Assembly: GCF_001293465.1 (NCBI RefSeq)
Contig: NZ_JSYZ01000002.1
Coordinates: 91,328 to 155,327, forward strand
Length of the DNA: 64,000 nucleotides
Reading direction: 5' to 3'
Source of the DNA: Pseudomonas asplenii
GTDB lineage: Bacteria; Pseudomonadota; Gammaproteobacteria; Pseudomonadales; Pseudomonadaceae
Part shown: positions 36,670 to 57,240 of the stretch, in pieces
How the letters are laid out: each line of letters opens with the position of its first letter
Position numbering within the stretch: the stretch's first letter is position 1
The notes under the pieces: model-generated
Databases searched by the model: none
Told to the model about the DNA's origin: nothing
The model's input: only the letters and a program-made list of their open reading frames with translations
Made by a program: the position numbers and the translations under genes

Positions 36670-37521
36670 TCAACGACGCGGCAGGAATTGCAATGGGTCT
36701 ACGGGTTTGCCCTGGCGGCGAATCTCAAAGTGCAGTTTCACCCGGTCTGTACCAGTTGATCCCATCTCGGCAATTGTCTGTCCGACTTTGACCTGCTGCC
36801 CCTCCCGAACCAACAGCCTGCGGTTGTGACCGTAGGCACTGACGTAGGTATCGCTGTGTTTGATGATGACAAGTTCGCCGTAGCCCCGTAACCCACTTCC
36901 GGCGTATACAACCGAACCATCAGACGCAGCTAAAACAGGCTGTCCCAAATCTCCGGCGATATCAATACCTTTATTCAAACTACCGTTTGAAGCAAATTTT
37001 CCAATTAAAATACCGTTTGCCGGCCACGCCCAGCCCTTCGGCGCGGGCCCCGCAGGCGGGGTCGCAGTCGCCGCACCGGTCGGGGCCGGTGTCGCTGCCG
37101 CAGTCGTGGCAGGCGCTCCGGCGGCAGTCGCCGGACGCCTCGTGACGGTGATCTTGCTCGACGACGAGGATGACGAACTGGTGGTCGAAGTCGCTACGGC
37201 CGGCGTTGAATTTGAACGGCTGTCGAAGCGAATCGCCTGACCGACATGGATGGTATACGGCTCCTGGATATTGTTGCGCGCGGCCAGGGCTTTCCAGTCC
37301 CAGCCGTAGCGAAAGGCAATCGAGAACAATGTATCGCCGCGGACAACAACATGTTGACCAGTGGTGGTCATCGGTCGTTGCGGGGCGGAGCTGACGGAAT
37401 TAGTTACATTGCCATTGCGATCGACGACGCGCACGCCGTTCTTGGGAGCACTGGAGCAACCAGCCAGTAAAGCACTGAGGGCAAGACCGATCATCAGGCG
37501 CTGAACGCTTGTTTTACCCAT
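36670..37521 (-). CDS. nlpD: NlpD lipoprotein, amidase activator
   Basis: A 283-residue outer-membrane lipoprotein that activates a cell-wall amidase at division. The lipobox is LAGC (Cys22). A LysM domain (about 57-99) binds peptidoglycan. A Ser/Ala/Thr/Pro-rich linker (100-165) follows, then a LytM domain (170-280). The LytM metal site is degenerate: the position of the first His is Asn183 (LNKGID) and the HxH motif reads KLH, so it should not cut peptidoglycan itself, as for other NlpD proteins. The frame extends to 37614, but ATG 37521 begins the lipoprotein signal. It is upstream of rpoS. Confidence 0.95.
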   Translation of the reverse strand: MGKTSVQRLMIGLALSALLAGCSSAPKNGVRVVDRNGNVTNSVSSAPQRPMTTTGQHVVVRGDTLFSIAFRYGWDWKALAARNNIQEPYTIHVGQAIRFDSRSNSTPAVATSTTSSSSSSSSKITVTRRPATAAGAPATTAAATPAPTGAATATPPAGPAPKGWAWPANGILIGKFASNGSLNKGIDIAGDLGQPVLAASDGSVVYAGSGLRGYGELVIIKHSDTYVSAYGHNRRLLVREGQQVKVGQTIAEMGSTGTDRVKLHFEIRRQGKPVDPLQFLPRR

Positions 37522-37788
37522 ACGCTGCCGAATGACTGTGAGATGCACCCGCCGCTCCCTTTGTGTTGTCTGAAATGAATATGGAGTGCCCATACAGGCG
37601 CCAGTGTGACGCAAGTATAACTGGCCGTTGGAGTTTTACGGACAGCAAAGCTGTCATGGGCGAGCAGCTTGTACAGTTCGACAGCGAAAGTCGACACACT
37701 TTAAACAGGCGCTGCTCGCAAGTTCCGACACTAGGACCGATAACACTCAACAGAATTCAGCGCACTTGTTGAACAAATAAAGCCGGGT

Positions 37789-39199
<1,411 letters not shown>

Positions 39200-39212
<13 letters not shown>

Positions 39213-40258
39213 GAGCTGTCCGTCTGTCCCACCGGCACCAGATCAACGAGCTCGCGCACCAGAACAGTGGCGAAGCATCCGGCCGGCAGGACGAATTCCA
39301 GTTGCAGAATGTCCAGCGATGGATAATGCCACGTCAGCCCGCCAATGGGCAGCCGCAGGATGCGACGTTCGTGCTCCATTCCCGCCTTGGCCAGCCATTG
39401 GCACAATTGCGGCTCACCCGCGGCAACGGCCTGCTCCAGTTCGAAGGTCGCGGCGGCCGCCGGGGAAGGCCCCTGCCCCCACTGCGGGCCGGTCGGATGC
39501 AGGTCGAGAATCGCCAGGCGCGGGTCATGGCATTCGGCTTCGTTGGCCGGGAAAAAACTGCGGCTGTCGGTAAAGGCCAGCAGGTCGCCCACCTGGGCGC
39601 GGTTCCAGCTGCCATCGGCGACCCGCGCCGCCAGCACCTGGTTGAACAGATAGCTGCGGGCGCTGGAAAGCAGCCGCGAACGCACATTGCGCTGCTCCGG
39701 CAGGGCCTGGCGCGCCGCATAGTCACGGGCCTCGCCGAGATTGCCGCCCTGGTGGCCGAAGCGCTGGGTACCAAAGTAATTCGGAATGCCCAGCCGGCTG
39801 ATCTGTTCCAGGCGTTGCTCCAGCCCCTGCCGATCCGCCGCCAGTTGGCTCAGGCGCAGGGTGAAACCGTTGGCCGAGTGGGCGCCGCGCTGCAGCTTGC
39901 GCTTGTGCCGGACACTCTTGAGGATTCGCAGCGTGTCGTTCTGCGCGGCGGTCATGTCCGGATCGGCCTTGCCCGGCAACTGGATGCTGAACCATTGCCG
40001 GGTCAGCGCCTGGCGGTCCTTCAGCCCGGCGTAGCTGACGGTGCGCAAGGGCACGCCGGCGGCCCGGGCAAGACGGCGGGCCGCTTCCTCGGTGTTCAGG
40101 CCGCGTTTCTCCACCCACAGCCACAGGTGTTCGCCATCGCCGGACAGGGGAATGTCGAGCACTTCATCGACCTGGAAATCTTCCGCGGTGGCCTTGAGCA
40201 CCGCGCTGCCCAGCGCCTCGCCATGGGCGCGGGGGCCCAGCAGTTCCAGTTCCGTCAT
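39200..40258 (-). CDS. truD: tRNA pseudouridine synthase TruD
   Basis: A 352-residue enzyme making pseudouridine 13 in tRNA. The catalytic Asp is Asp81 in [37 protein letters not shown], with [14 protein letters not shown], is the TruD core. The ATG overlaps the ispF stop by 4 bases (ATGA), so the genes are coupled. Confidence 0.96.
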
Positions 40259-40728
40259 GCGCGCAGCAACAAGGCGACGGAATGCACCGCGATGCCTTCC
40301 TCACGCCCGGTAAAGCCGAGCTTTTCGGTGGTGGTGGCTTTTACGTTCACTTGGTCCAGCTCAACTTCAAGGTCCTCGGCGATCAACGCGCGCATCGACT
40401 CGATATACGGTGCCATTTTCGGTGCCTGGGCAACGATGGTGTTGTCGACGTTGCCGACCCGCCAGCCGCGCTCCTTGAGCAACGACATCACGTGACGCAA
40501 CAGCACGCGGCTGTCGGCGCCCTTGTAGGTCGGGTCGGTGTCGGGAAAATGCTTGCCGATGTCGCCCAATGCCGCCGCACCCAGCAATGCGTCACTCAGG
40601 GCATGCAGCAGTACGTCGCCGTCGGAATGAGCCAGCAGCCCACGGTGGTGCGCGATCCGCACGCCACCCAGAGTGATGAATTCGCCTTCGGCGAAACGGT
40701 GAACATCATAGCCGTGGCCAATACGCAT
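40255..40728 (-). CDS. ispF: 2-C-methyl-D-erythritol 2,4-cyclodiphosphate synthase
   Basis: A 157-residue enzyme of the MEP isoprenoid pathway; it closes the cyclodiphosphate ring after IspD and IspE. The zinc ligands are Asp8, His10 and His42 ([18 protein letters not shown]). [19 protein letters not shown] and [18 protein letters not shown] are conserved. The ATG follows a run of seven T's on its own strand, the tail of the fghA terminator, leaving no Shine-Dalgarno; see findings. ispD lies 3.2 kb away on the same strand. Confidence 0.96.
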   Translation of the reverse strand: MRIGHGYDVHRFAEGEFITLGGVRIAHHRGLLAHSDGDVLLHALSDALLGAAALGDIGKHFPDTDPTYKGADSRVLLRHVMSLLKERGWRVGNVDNTIVAQAPKMAPYIESMRALIAEDLEVELDQVNVKATTTEKLGFTGREEGIAVHSVALLLRA

Positions 40729-40757
40729 AAAAAAACGCCCCGATTTAGTCAGGGCGT
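40729..40757 (-). terminator. Intrinsic terminator of fghA, ending at the ispF start codon
   Basis: Minus strand: ACGCCC (40757-40752) pairs with GGGCGT (40740-40735), then TTTTTTT down to 40729. The loop is 11 bases. The U-tract runs straight into the ispF ATG at 40728. Confidence 0.85.
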
Positions 40758-40780
40758 GATTCTACCTGCTTTGTCCGACA

Positions 40781-41626
40781 TTAGCCGCTAAGAGCTTCGC
40801 TGTGATGCTTCAAATGATCATCGATGAAGCTGGCGATGAAAAAGTAGCTGTGGTCGTAGCCCGGCTGCAGGCGCAGGGTCAGCGGATGCCCGGCCTGCCT
40901 GGCCGCCTGCTGCAAGGCCTCGGGCTTGAGCTGATTGGCCAGGAAGTCGTCGCGGTCGCCCTGATCCACCAGGATCGGCAGCTTCTCGCTCGCCTCGCTG
41001 ATCAGCGCGCAGGCATCCCATTCGCGCCAGCGTGCACGCTCCTCGCCCAGGTAACGCGAGAACGCCTTCTGCCCCCACGGGCAATCCATCGGGTTGCTGA
41101 TCGGCGCGAAGGCCGACAGCGACTGGTAACGCCCCGGATTGCGCAAGGCGCACACCAGCGCGCCATGGCCGCCCATGGAGTGGCCACTGATTCCGCGCTT
41201 GTCGGAGGCCGGGAAATGCGCCTCGATCAGGGCCGGCAGCTCGTGCACCACATAGTCGTGCATCCGGTAGTGGCGGGCCCAGGGCTGTTGCGTCGCATTC
41301 AGGTAGAAACCGGCGCCGAGGCCAAAATCCCAGGCATTCTCGGGATCGCCGGGCACTTCCGGACCACGCGGACTGGTATCCGGGGCAACGATGATCAACC
41401 CCAGTTGCGCGGCCATGCGCTGGGCGCCGGCCTTTTGCATGAAGTTTTCATCGGTACAGGTCAGCCCGGACAGCCAGTACAGCACCGGCAGCTTGACACC
41501 CTGCTCGGCCTGCGGCGGCAGGTAGACGGCAAACACCATGTCGCAACCGAGCACATCGGAATGATGTTTATAGCGTTTATGCCAGCCGCCGAAGCTCTTC
41601 TGGCAAGAGAGGTTTTCCAGGGACAT
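40781..41626 (-). CDS. fghA: S-formylglutathione hydrolase
   Basis: A 281-residue serine esterase that releases formate and glutathione from S-formylglutathione, the second step of glutathione-dependent formaldehyde detoxification. The nucleophile elbow [10 protein letters not shown] has Ser150; [11 protein letters not shown] (about 52-62) is the oxyanion region. The frame is open to 41674, but ATG 41626 begins the family start [15 protein letters not shown]. It is downstream of adhC with a strong hairpin between them, and ends in a terminator. Confidence 0.96.
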   Translation of the reverse strand: MSLENLSCQKSFGGWHKRYKHHSDVLGCDMVFAVYLPPQAEQGVKLPVLYWLSGLTCTDENFMQKAGAQRMAAQLGLIIVAPDTSPRGPEVPGDPENAWDFGLGAGFYLNATQQPWARHYRMHDYVVHELPALIEAHFPASDKRGISGHSMGGHGALVCALRNPGRYQSLSAFAPISNPMDCPWGQKAFSRYLGEERARWREWDACALISEASEKLPILVDQGDRDDFLANQLKPEALQQAARQAGHPLTLRLQPGYDHSYFFIASFIDDHLKHHSEALSG

Positions 41627-41642
41627 AAGCACAACTCCACAC

Positions 41643-41673
41643 TGCAGGGGCCGGCTGACGGCTGGCCCCTGCA
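41643..41673. other. Strong hairpin between adhC and fghA
   Basis: TGCAGGGGCC (41643-41652) pairs perfectly with GGCCCCTGCA (41664-41673) around an 11-base loop. There is no U-run. It may tune the adhC:fghA ratio or protect the upstream message. Confidence 0.7.
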
Positions 41674-41679
41674 AGGTAA

Positions 41680-43796
<2,117 letters not shown>

Positions 43797-43822
43797 AGAT
43801 CGGCGGCGCCGGGCCTGGTGCT

Positions 43823-43900
43823 TTCGCGGGCAAGCCCGGCTCCTACAGATCCGCGTCGTATAAAAGAGGATGAGCTGTAGGAGCCGGGCTTGCCCGCGAA
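43823..43900. repeat. REPIN-like inverted doublet 4
   Basis: TTCGCGGGCAAGCCCGGCTC (43823-43842, continuing CTACAG to 43848) is the exact inverse of CTGTAG-GAGCCGGGCTTGCC-CGCGAA at 43875-43900. The arms are 26 bases and perfect. Confidence 0.92.
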
Positions 43901-43911
43901 CAGCAACCGCC

Positions 43912-44622
43912 TCAGCGGCGATTGGCCCAGCGCAGGCGCAGCCACTCCAGGTCCTCGGGACGGGTGACCTTGATGTTGTCCGAACGTCCCTCGATCAGGC
44001 GCGGCGCCTGGCCGGCCCACTCCATCGCCGAAGCTTCGTCGGTGATGGTCGCGTCAGCCACCAGGCTGTCGGCCAGGGCTCGATGCAGGGCGCCCAGGCG
44101 GAACATCTGTGGCGTATAGGCCTGCCAGATCAGCGCCCGATCGACGGTTTCCAGCACCCGCCCCTGTTTGTCCACCCGCTTGAGCGTATCCCGCGCCGGT
44201 ACGGCCAGCAGGCCACCCACCGGGTCGTCCGCCAGTTCGGCGAGCAAGGCATCGAGGTCGTCGCGGGACAGATTCGGCCGGGCCGCATCGTGAACCAGCA
44301 CCCAGTCGTCATCCGCCGCCCCCAGGGCATGCAGATGCAACAAGGCATTGAGTACCGAGTCGGCACGCTCGGCGCCACCGTCGACACGCCGGATACGCGA
44401 ATCGCCTGCACAGGCCAGGGTCGGCCAGTAGGGATCATCGGGTGCCAGGCTCAGCACCAGCCCCTTGAGGCCCGGATGATCGAGAAAACAGCCGAGGCTG
44501 TGTTCGAGAATGGTTCGTCCGCCCAGTTGCAGATACTGCTTGGGACGGTCGGCCGCCATACGGGCACCCACACCCGCGGCAGGAATCACGGCCCAGAAGG
44601 CCGGTAGCGATGAGTCAGTCAT
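43912..44622 (-). CDS. ispD: 2-C-methyl-D-erythritol 4-phosphate cytidylyltransferase
   Basis: A 236-residue enzyme that joins CTP and MEP in isoprenoid synthesis. The nucleotide-binding signature PAAGVGARMAADRPKQYL (about 14-31) and the later VHDAARPNLS and TDEASAME motifs are complete. The start overlaps the ftsB stop by 4 bases (ATGA), the common ftsB-ispD arrangement. IspF is encoded about 3 kb away, so the two steps are not in one operon here. Confidence 0.97.
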   Translation of the reverse strand: MTDSSLPAFWAVIPAAGVGARMAADRPKQYLQLGGRTILEHSLGCFLDHPGLKGLVLSLAPDDPYWPTLACAGDSRIRRVDGGAERADSVLNALLHLHALGAADDDWVLVHDAARPNLSRDDLDALLAELADDPVGGLLAVPARDTLKRVDKQGRVLETVDRALIWQAYTPQMFRLGALHRALADSLVADATITDEASAMEWAGQAPRLIEGRSDNIKVTRPEDLEWLRLRWANRR

Positions 44623-44897
44623 TGTGCCAGCTGATAAAGGGTTTCGCCGTCCTTGACCATGCCCAGCTCATGGCGAGCACGCTCTTCAACGGTCTCCATG
44701 CCTTTCTTCAGTTCAAGGACTTCCGCATCGAGGACACGGTTGCGCTCCAGCAGCCGCTCGTTCTCGGCATGCTGTTCGGCAATCTGTTGGGTCAGGTCGG
44801 CTACCTGTGCCAGGCTCCCGTTACCCACCCAAAGGCGGTACTGCAGGCCAGCCAGCAGCAGGAGCAGGACAAGGAACAACCAGTTGGGACTGCGCAT
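44619..44897 (-). CDS. ftsB: FtsB, divisome protein
   Basis: A 92-residue bitopic division protein that forms the FtsQBL complex. The transmembrane helix is about residues 4-20, and a coiled coil (about 27-68) contains ENERLLERNRVLDAEVLELK. The C-terminus EERARHELGMVKDGETLYQ is diagnostic. The frame is open to 44942, but ATG 44897 gives the family start MRSPNWLFL. It lies 166 bases downstream of eno and is coupled to ispD. Confidence 0.96.
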   Translation of the reverse strand: MRSPNWLFLVLLLLLAGLQYRLWVGNGSLAQVADLTQQIAEQHAENERLLERNRVLDAEVLELKKGMETVEERARHELGMVKDGETLYQLAQ

Positions 44898-45063
44898 CGA
44901 ATTTCGTTTACCCAGTGAAAAGACAGCCAAGCCGACGTCCATATACCAACAGCAAGAGCCTGGATATACCCAGGCCCGTGCTTGTCAGCCATCAGATTAG
45001 TTGCGAAAAAACCGTTATAGCGACTTTTCCGACACAATCCGGTGTCTTTTTACCATCTACGGC

Positions 45064-46471
<1,408 letters not shown>

Positions 46472-46534
46472 AAAGCAATGCGGCCGGCAGGCCAGAGCGA
46501 AAAATTGTGTGGCAGTTTACCGGAGAAATGAGGA

Positions 46535-49038
<2,504 letters not shown>

Positions 49039-49291
49039 TTAAAGCGGTCCGAGCCGCCCGGGAAAGCGAAGGAAGGCCGAAGCCCCCGATCACCAGCATT
49101 AATCACAGTGCATCTTTCAAAAAAACCGCCGCGTTGGGACAGACCGGAAGTGACAACACCGGTACGTTGCTCGCTACACATTTTTTGGAATCGCCCAGCA
49201 AAGACTGCTTGGTAATCGGCAACTGCTGTCATTCAGGCGAATCAACAGAAGTTGTATCAAGAAGGGAGCGTAGTCTACCGGAAAGCGGCTT

Positions 49292-50620
49292 TCAGCTCAA
49301 ACCTTGATCGCTCGAAGGTGGCTGCCACTGCAAATGCCAGTCGCCGAACGCCCGCCCGTCGAGCCCGGCCAGGTTGGCCACGGCCAGCAACTGGCCGTCC
49401 CGGTAGACCAGTGGCAAGCGGCCACGGACGAACCAGGGCACCCCGCTTTCATTGAGCAGCCGCTTGAGATCGCGATGCCCGCGATCCGGCAGGTGCAGCA
49501 CCTCGCCTCCCTGGCGATAGCGCACCTGCAACGGACCGGAGGGTGCCTCGCCGACGATCAGCAACTCGCCATTGTCCGGCAATTCCAGGCCACGCCGCGG
49601 GTCGCGCCAGTCGATATCCGCCCGCGGCTGGCGCAACCAGGAACCACTCAGCCACCACAGGTGCTCGTCGGCCCGGTGCAACTCGCCCTCGGCCAGGCGC
49701 CACTTGGGCCGGGCATCATGCCCGGCATCGCGCAGGTCCTCCCAGCCGGCCCAATGGTCGCTGTCCGGCAATTGCGTCAGCGGTTCCAGCCAGTGGCGCA
49801 ACAGGTTGCGCTGGCGTGCCTCGGACAACTCGGCGAGCGCATCCAGGGCCAGTGACGGCATGCCCAGCCAGTCATAGCGGGAATGGGCCTGGGCGTTGTC
49901 CAGGTCGATTTCGGCCAGGTCATCCAGCAACTCCTGGGCCTCGCGCAGATGGGCCGCGCTGCGCACCATGCTGCCGACCGCCTGCGGCCAGCGCTCGGCC
50001 AGCCCAGGAAACACCCGGTGACGCAGGTAATTGCGGGAGAACTGCTGGTCGGCGTTGGACGGATCCTCGATCCAGTTCAGACCATGCTCGCGGGCGTATC
50101 GCTCGAGCTCTGCGCGCGAAACATCGAGCAATGGCCGAACCAGATAGCCGCCCCCCACTTCCCGCTCGCTCGGCATCGCCGCCAGGCCACGGACCCCTGC
50201 CCCCCGCAACAGGCGAAACAGCAACGTTTCGGCCTGATCGTCACGGTGCTGGGCGGTGAGCAGGACATCATTCAACTGAGTCACCCCGGCGAACGCCAGG
50301 TAGCGGGCATCCCGCGCGGCGCGCTCGAGACTGGTGCCCAGCTGGACGCTCACCCGCACTACCTGCAACGGCACGCCCAGCGAATCGCAGATGGCCTGGC
50401 AATGCTCGGGCCAGCTGTCGGCAGCGATCTGCAGGCCATGGTGGATATGCAGGGCCCGAAGCTCGGGCAGGGATTCGGTCTTGCCCAGGCGGGCCAGCAG
50501 GTGCAGGAGGACGGTGGAGTCGAGGCCACCGGAGAAGGCCAGGCGCCAAGTGGAGGCATTGCGCCAGGGTGCCAGGGCTTGAAGCACCCTGGAGGGCAAA
50601 TCGATATCTGACTGACGCAT
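49292..50620 (-). CDS. tilS: tRNA(Ile)-lysidine synthase
   Basis: A 442-residue enzyme that makes lysidine at the wobble base of tRNA-Ile(CAU). The PP-loop is SGGLDS at residues 30-35; ALHIHHGLQ and DVLLTAQHRDDQAET complete the N-type ATP pyrophosphatase fold. The C-terminal TilS domain runs from about 290. The frame is open to 50725, but ATG 50620 gives the family-like start. It lies between pyrG and accA, separated from accA by a REPIN. Confidence 0.95.
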   Translation of the reverse strand: MRQSDIDLPSRVLQALAPWRNASTWRLAFSGGLDSTVLLHLLARLGKTESLPELRALHIHHGLQIAADSWPEHCQAICDSLGVPLQVVRVSVQLGTSLERAARDARYLAFAGVTQLNDVLLTAQHRDDQAETLLFRLLRGAGVRGLAAMPSEREVGGGYLVRPLLDVSRAELERYAREHGLNWIEDPSNADQQFSRNYLRHRVFPGLAERWPQAVGSMVRSAAHLREAQELLDDLAEIDLDNAQAHSRYDWLGMPSLALDALAELSEARQRNLLRHWLEPLTQLPDSDHWAGWEDLRDAGHDARPKWRLAEGELHRADEHLWWLSGSWLRQPRADIDWRDPRRGLELPDNGELLIVGEAPSGPLQVRYRQGGEVLHLPDRGHRDLKRLLNESGVPWFVRGRLPLVYRDGQLLAVANLAGLDGRAFGDWHLQWQPPSSDQGLS

Positions 50621-50640
50621 GAATTGAGACGCCCTAGATC

Positions 50641-50739
50641 CTGTAGGAGCAGAGCTGGCTCGCGAAGGCGACTTCACCCATGAGGCGAACCCACTGGATG
50701 GCCGCCTGCGGCGGTTCGCGAGCAAGCTCGGCTCCTACC
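50641..50739. repeat. REPIN-like inverted doublet 6
   Basis: CTGTAGGAGCAGAGCTGGCT (50641-50660, continuing CGCGAA to 50666) faces TTCGCGAGCAAGCTCGGCTC (50715-50734, continuing CTACCG to 50740 area). Arms match well with a few differences. The core is GAGCTnGCTCGCGAA. Confidence 0.85.
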
Positions 50740-50784
50740 GTCATGCGCAGGAGCGAAGCAAGCCCGCTACCAAGGTAGCTCTAC

Positions 50785-51732
50785 TTAGAGACCATAGCTC
50801 ATCAGACGCTCATAGCGACGAGCCAGCAGCGTTTCGTTGTCGAGCTTCTTCAGCATCGCCAGTTGCGAACTCAGTTCTGCACGGATCAGCGCCGAAGCGG
50901 CCGCCGGATCACGGTGCGCGCCGCCCAGTGGCTCGGCGATGACCTTGTCGACGATGCCCAGGCCTTTCAGGCGCTCGGCGGTGATGCCCATGGCCTCGGC
51001 GGCGTCCGCAGCCTTCTCGGCGGTTTTCCAGAGAATCGAGGCGCAACCTTCCGGCGAGATCACCGCATAGGTCGAGTACTGCAGCATGTTCAACTGGTCG
51101 CATACGCCAATCGCCAGTGCGCCGCCGGAACCACCCTCACCGATCACGGTGGCGATGATCGGGGTCTTCAGGCGCGACATGACGCGCAGGTTCCAGGCGA
51201 TCGCCTCGCTCTGGTTGCGCTCTTCGGCGTCGATCCCCGGGTAGGCACCCGGTGTATCGATGAAGGTCAGGATCGGCATCTTGAAGCGTTCGGCCATTTC
51301 CATCAGACGGCAGGCCTTGCGATAGCCTTCCGGACGCGGCATGCCGAAGTTGCGACGCACCTTCTCACGCACTTCGCGGCCTTTCTGGTGGCCGATGACC
51401 ATTACCGGCTGGTCGTCCAGGCGGGCGATACCACCGACGATCGCAGCGTCGTCGGCGAAGTGGCGATCGCCGTGCAACTCATCGAACTCGGTGAAGATGT
51501 GTTCGATGTAGTCCAGGGTGTAAGGGCGACGCGGGTGACGCGCCAGACGAGCAATCTGCCAGCTGGTCAGTTTGCCGAAAATATCTTCTGTCAGCGTGCT
51601 GCTCTTTTCCTGCAGTCGGGAGATCTCATCGCCGATGTTCAGCGAGTTGTCATTACCGACCAAGCGCAGTTCTTCGATCTTGGCTTGCAGGTCAGCGATC
51701 GGCTGTTCGAAATCAAGAAAATTCGGGTTCAT
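50785..51732 (-). CDS. accA: Acetyl-CoA carboxylase carboxyltransferase, alpha subunit
   Basis: A 315-residue subunit that, with AccD, transfers the carboxyl group from biotin to acetyl-CoA in fatty acid synthesis. [44 protein letters not shown] and [22 protein letters not shown] are diagnostic. ATG 51732 gives the family start [15 protein letters not shown]. The gene follows dnaE, as is common in proteobacteria. Confidence 0.98.
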   Translation of the reverse strand: MNPNFLDFEQPIADLQAKIEELRLVGNDNSLNIGDEISRLQEKSSTLTEDIFGKLTSWQIARLARHPRRPYTLDYIEHIFTEFDELHGDRHFADDAAIVGGIARLDDQPVMVIGHQKGREVREKVRRNFGMPRPEGYRKACRLMEMAERFKMPILTFIDTPGAYPGIDAEERNQSEAIAWNLRVMSRLKTPIIATVIGEGGSGGALAIGVCDQLNMLQYSTYAVISPEGCASILWKTAEKAADAAEAMGITAERLKGLGIVDKVIAEPLGGAHRDPAAASALIRAELSSQLAMLKKLDNETLLARRYERLMSYGL

Positions 51733-51881
51733 AAGCGTCCGTCTTGGGTCGAGCACAGTAGTTTTTACACAGCCTGGCCGGCCGATTGATCTGTATCGCG
51801 CCCTACATTACGGGATATGGCGCGTTCAGGTCGAGATTAAAAGTAAGTTCAAGGTCGGGGCGCACCGATGGCGCCACCACC

Positions 51882-55406
<3,525 letters not shown>

Positions 55407-55436
55407 AGTGATCCTGTCCAAATCTTTGAAAACAAC

Positions 55437-55460
55437 AAGGCCCGGATTGTACCGGGCCTT
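55437..55460 (-). terminator. Strong hairpin between rnhB and dnaE
   Basis: AAGGCCCGG (55437-55445) pairs with CCGGGCCTT (55452-55460) around a 6-base loop. On the minus strand TTGTTGTTTTC follows, a broken T-run, so partial termination is likely 18 bases after rnhB and 31 bases before dnaE. Confidence 0.65.
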
Positions 55461-55478
55461 GGCTAAAACATCAGTAGG

Positions 55479-56111
55479 CTAGCGCCCTTCGCGGGCCTCC
55501 CAGGCCAGCCGCACGGGCGCGAACGAACGCCGGTGGATCGGCGTCGGGCCCAGGCGGATCAGGGCATCCAGGTGCACCGGCGTCGGGTAGCCCTTGTGCC
55601 CGCCGATACCGTAGCCGGGATAGATTTTTTCGAAAGCACTCATTTCACGGTCGCGGCTGACCTTGGCCAGGATCGACGCGGCAGCAATCGCCGGCACCTT
55701 GCTATCACCCTTGACCACCGCCTCCGCCGGCATCGCCAGCCTAGGGCAACGGTTGCCGTCGATCATTGCCAGGCGGGGCTGGATATGCAGCCCCTCGACC
55801 GCCCGCTGCATGGCGAGCATGGTCGCGTGGAGGATATTCAGTTCGTCGATTTCCTCGACCTCGGCCCGGGCGATGCACCAACTCAAGGCCTTTTCCTGAA
55901 TCTCGTCGAAGAGTTTTTCGCGCCGGGCCTCGGTCAGCTTCTTCGAGTCATTCAACCCGAGGATCGGGCGACCCGGATCGAGGATCACCGCGGCCGTCAC
56001 CACCGCACCACAAAGCGGACCACGACCGACCTCATCGACACCGGCTACCAGCTCTCCGGCATCGGCCACCAGGGAAAAATCCAGTCCCATCTGCATCTTG
56101 GCATTACTCAT
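55479..56111 (-). CDS. rnhB: Ribonuclease HII
   Basis: A 210-residue endonuclease that cuts RNA in RNA-DNA hybrids and at single ribonucleotides. The catalytic site is Asp26-Glu27 in [11 protein letters not shown]; further acidic residues are in [17 protein letters not shown]. The start overlaps the lpxB stop by 4 bases (ATGA), which couples DNA repair to lipid A synthesis only by operon position. Confidence 0.96.
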   Translation of the reverse strand: MSNAKMQMGLDFSLVADAGELVAGVDEVGRGPLCGAVVTAAVILDPGRPILGLNDSKKLTEARREKLFDEIQEKALSWCIARAEVEEIDELNILHATMLAMQRAVEGLHIQPRLAMIDGNRCPRLAMPAEAVVKGDSKVPAIAAASILAKVSRDREMSAFEKIYPGYGIGGHKGYPTPVHLDALIRLGPTPIHRRSFAPVRLAWEAREGR

Positions 56112-57238
56112 ACGGGTTTTGCGATCAACGCCAGCACCGCCTCGGCGGCCTGGTTCGAAGCATCCAGACGCAAGGTCCGGTGGATCTCGTCGAAACTGCG
56201 GGTCTGCTCCTCGCCACCCTCGATCAGCGGCGACAGGGTTTTCGCCAACGCCTCGGGCGTGGCGTCATCCTGCAGCAACTCGGGCACCAACAGGCGCTGG
56301 GCCAGCAGGTTGGGCAAGGAAATATAGGGGCTTTTCACCAGACGCTTGAGAATCCAGAAGGTCAACGACGCCAGGCGATAGGCAACCACCATCGGCCGCT
56401 TGTACAGCAGCGCCTCCAGGGTCGCGGTACCGGACGCGATCAACACCGCGTTACAAGCCGCCAGGGCCTTGTGGGACTGGCCGTCGAGCAGGGTCAACGG
56501 CAAGTCGCGTCCGACCAGCAACGCCTCGACCTGGGTACGCCGTTGCGGGCTGGCACAGGGCATGACAAAGCGGATACCGGGATCAGTGGCGCGCAAACGC
56601 TCGGCCGCATCGAGGAACAAGGCGCCAAGCCGTCCGACCTCACCGCCACGGCTGCCGGGCATCAGCGCCACCAGCGGGCCATCCGGCAAACCGAGCTCGG
56701 CACGGGCAGCCGCGCGATCGGCCTCCAACGGAATCGTATCGGCCAGGGGGTGGCCGACGAATCGTACCGGCACACCCTTCTCTTCATAGAAGCGCGCTTC
56801 GAACGGTAGCAGCGTCAGCATCAGGTCGCAGCCTTCGCGGATCTTCAGCACCCGCTTCTGACGCCAGGCCCAGACGGACGGACTGACATAGTGCACGGTT
56901 CTGATCCCGGCACGGCGCAGCTTGAGTTCGATATTGAGGGTGAAGTCGGGGGCATCGATACCGATGAACACATCCGGCTGCTCGGCGATCAGCGTCCGGA
57001 TCAGCAGCTTGCGCCGCTTCAGCAGCTCCGGCAGGCGTCCGAGCACTTCGACCAGCCCCATCACCGACAGGCGTTCCATGGGGAAATAGGAAACCAGCCC
57101 TTCAGCCTCCATCAATGGCCCACCCACCCCGATGAATTCGGCATCGGGATGACGGGCCTTGAGTGCACGCATGAGGCCGGAGCCGAGAATGTCGCCGGAC
57201 GCTTCGCCGGCGACCAGCGCAATACGCAGACCGGCCAT
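56108..57238 (-). CDS. lpxB: Lipid A disaccharide synthase
   Basis: A 376-residue peripheral membrane glycosyltransferase that joins UDP-2,3-diacylglucosamine and lipid [35 protein letters not shown] is the family N-terminus; [34 protein letters not shown] is the conserved C-terminal segment. It starts 2 bases after the lpxA stop and overlaps rnhB by 4. Confidence 0.97.
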   Translation of the reverse strand: MAGLRIALVAGEASGDILGSGLMRALKARHPDAEFIGVGGPLMEAEGLVSYFPMERLSVMGLVEVLGRLPELLKRRKLLIRTLIAEQPDVFIGIDAPDFTLNIELKLRRAGIRTVHYVSPSVWAWRQKRVLKIREGCDLMLTLLPFEARFYEEKGVPVRFVGHPLADTIPLEADRAAARAELGLPDGPLVALMPGSRGGEVGRLGALFLDAAERLRATDPGIRFVMPCASPQRRTQVEALLVGRDLPLTLLDGQSHKALAACNAVLIASGTATLEALLYKRPMVVAYRLASLTFWILKRLVKSPYISLPNLLAQRLLVPELLQDDATPEALAKTLSPLIEGGEEQTRSFDEIHRTLRLDASNQAAEAVLALIAKPV

Positions 57239-57240
57239 GA

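Noticed and set aside
37699-37725. GAACTT on the minus strand upstream of nlpD as an AlgU promoter
   Set aside because: GAACTT is present (37725-37720) but 16 bases later no TCnnA -10 is found.
45031-45046. GACAC/GTGTC hairpin after eno as a terminator
   Set aside because: The stem has only 5 bp, and the T-run lies on the wrong strand for eno.
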